Below are positions 63,274 through 64,000 of a stretch of DNA of 64,000 nt, in pieces (position 1 is the first letter of the stretch; each line of letters opens with the position of its first letter). Source of the DNA: Halodesulfovibrio spirochaetisodalis (GTDB lineage Bacteria > Desulfobacterota > Desulfovibrionia > Desulfovibrionales > Desulfovibrionaceae); the NCBI RefSeq assembly GCF_001672295.1, contig NZ_JXMS01000004.1, forward strand, positions 95,330 through 159,329, read 5' to 3'. The notes beneath the pieces were generated by a model. The model was not told the DNA's origin and did no database searches. It worked only from the letters and a program-made list of their open reading frames with translations. Both the position numbers and the translations under genes were made by a program.

Positions 63274-63960
63274 GTGATTCTTCCAGTCGGCTCTCTTTTT
63301 AACGTGGCCTGCATCATAGCAGGCGGTGCATTCGGATTAGCCCTTGGCGGCAAACTGCCGGATCGGGTTCGTAACATCGTTTTTTCCGGTCTGGGACTAT
63401 GCGTCCTCATTATCGGAATTCAAATGGGCATGCAGAGTAAAAACCTGCTTGTGCTGGTATTCAGCGTCCTGCTCGGCTCAATTGCTGGCGAGCTGCTTAA
63501 TCTGGAAAAAGGACTCACGCTCGCAGCCGACAAGCTCAAAAGTATGGTTAAATCCAACAACTCAAAATTTACCGACGGATTTGTCTCCACTTCAGTGCTC
63601 TTCTGCATAGGCTCCATGGCAATCCTCGGTTCTTTTGAAGAGGGGTTACGTGGCGAGCACACAATTTTATTTGCCAAATCAATTCTTGATGGATTTGCAG
63701 CAATGGCCTTTGCAGCAACCTACGGAGCCGGAGTGCTGTTCTCCGCCCTGCCCGTATTCATCTATCAGGGAACATTAACTGAATTCGCCACATTCTTGCA
63801 GCCAATAATGACCGACAGCATGATGACCGAGCTCACTGCAACCGGTGGTGCACTCATCATCGGCATCGGCATCAACCTTCTTGAACTGCGCACAATCAGC
63901 CTGACTAATATGCTTCCGGCTCTTCTCTTTGCGCCTGTCTTGGCATACTTCTTCGGGTAA
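63274..63960 (+). CDS. DUF554 membrane protein
   Basis: A 228-residue integral membrane protein of the DUF554 (YdfK-like) family with about seven segments. Hallmarks are the start ILPVGSLFNVACIIAGGAFG, then GLGLCVLIIGIQMGM, LLGSIAGELLNLEKGL and FCIGSMAILGSFEEG. A cell-envelope transport-type role has been guessed for the family. The start is GTG 63274 (CGGAG 8 nt upstream), which gives the typical family N-terminus; the frame open from 63166 would run into the tRNA terminator. Confidence 0.9.
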   Translation: MILPVGSLFNVACIIAGGAFGLALGGKLPDRVRNIVFSGLGLCVLIIGIQMGMQSKNLLVLVFSVLLGSIAGELLNLEKGLTLAADKLKSMVKSNNSKFTDGFVSTSVLFCIGSMAILGSFEEGLRGEHTILFAKSILDGFAAMAFAATYGAGVLFSALPVFIYQGTLTEFATFLQPIMTDSMMTELTATGGALIIGIGINLLELRTISLTNMLPALLFAPVLAYFFG

Positions 63961-64000
63961 CCCGAATTTCTCTTAGCAATAATAACAAGGCGTGGATGCT

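Overview
This 64 kb window is chromosomal DNA of moderate-to-low GC (roughly mid-40s percent by eye). It most likely comes from a marine or salt-adapted member of the Desulfovibrionaceae, and Halodesulfovibrio-like organisms fit best. The evidence is gene order and content: pdxJ-acpS-nnr-CBS-tsaE-lysC-cimA, rpsU-yqeY-mutS2-dnaG-rpoD, DUF465-ilvB-ilvN-ilvC, a selenocysteine-containing HesB/IscA protein, citramalate synthase for isoleucine, and trehalose synthesis for osmotic protection. There is no phage, plasmid, CRISPR array or insertion sequence. It is a dense core-genome segment with a few lineage-specific genes.

Layout. 1-2.6 kb: a cut-off gene, cheW, a small unknown gene and UDP-glucose dehydrogenase. 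2.9-9.5 kb: a plus-strand operon for cofactor, NAD(P)HX repair, tRNA modification and amino-acid synthesis; lysC carries a strong internal start that should give a separate beta subunit. 9.5-12.3 kb: ribB under an FMN riboswitch, a diguanylate cyclase and a secreted nuclease. 12.4-19.7 kb: the macromolecular-synthesis operon (rpsU, yqeY, mutS2, dnaG, rpoD), then HU with a small membrane protein. 19.8-29.2 kb: rsmA, trehalose genes otsA/otsB, a DUF2062 membrane protein, an EF-G paralogue, an unknown protein and lptG/lptF. 29.3-32.7 kb: uppP, six identical tandem tRNA-Met genes, a DUF6765 protein and a cysteine-cluster protein. 32.8-40.6 kb: a copper/silver efflux operon (cusC, YHS protein, cusB, cusA). 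41-46.5 kb: a ModF-like ABC ATPase, a pyruvate/indolepyruvate decarboxylase and glpT. 46.6-49.4 kb: pyrR, a tandem selenocysteine/cysteine HesB pair, a small protein and an isochorismatase-like hydrolase. 49.5-53.7 kb: ilvC, ilvN, ilvB, DUF465, two very small coupled ORFs and yggT. 53.8-60.6 kb: a HAD phosphatase, a three-gene cluster of unknown function headed by an apparently degenerate oxidoreductase-rhodanese, tatA, a periplasmic protein, purM and a small secreted protein. 60.6-64 kb: an AmrS-type radical SAM enzyme, cobO, four tRNA-Pro genes in a 303-bp tandem repeat, and a DUF554 membrane protein.

How it fits together. cimA with ilvB, ilvN and ilvC gives much of a threonine-independent isoleucine route, with aspartokinase serving lysine and threonine. 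otsA/otsB give trehalose. lptF/lptG and uppP serve the envelope. The cus operon handles copper. The most striking signals are the in-frame UGA with a SECIS-like hairpin in the first HesB gene beside a cysteine paralogue, the two tRNA amplifications, the internal lysC start, and the two short translationally coupled ORFs upstream of DUF465. I found no convincing wholly new multi-gene system. The 54.7-57.6 kb cluster is the best candidate for uncharacterised biology. All assignments come from reading the sequence; no database search was run.
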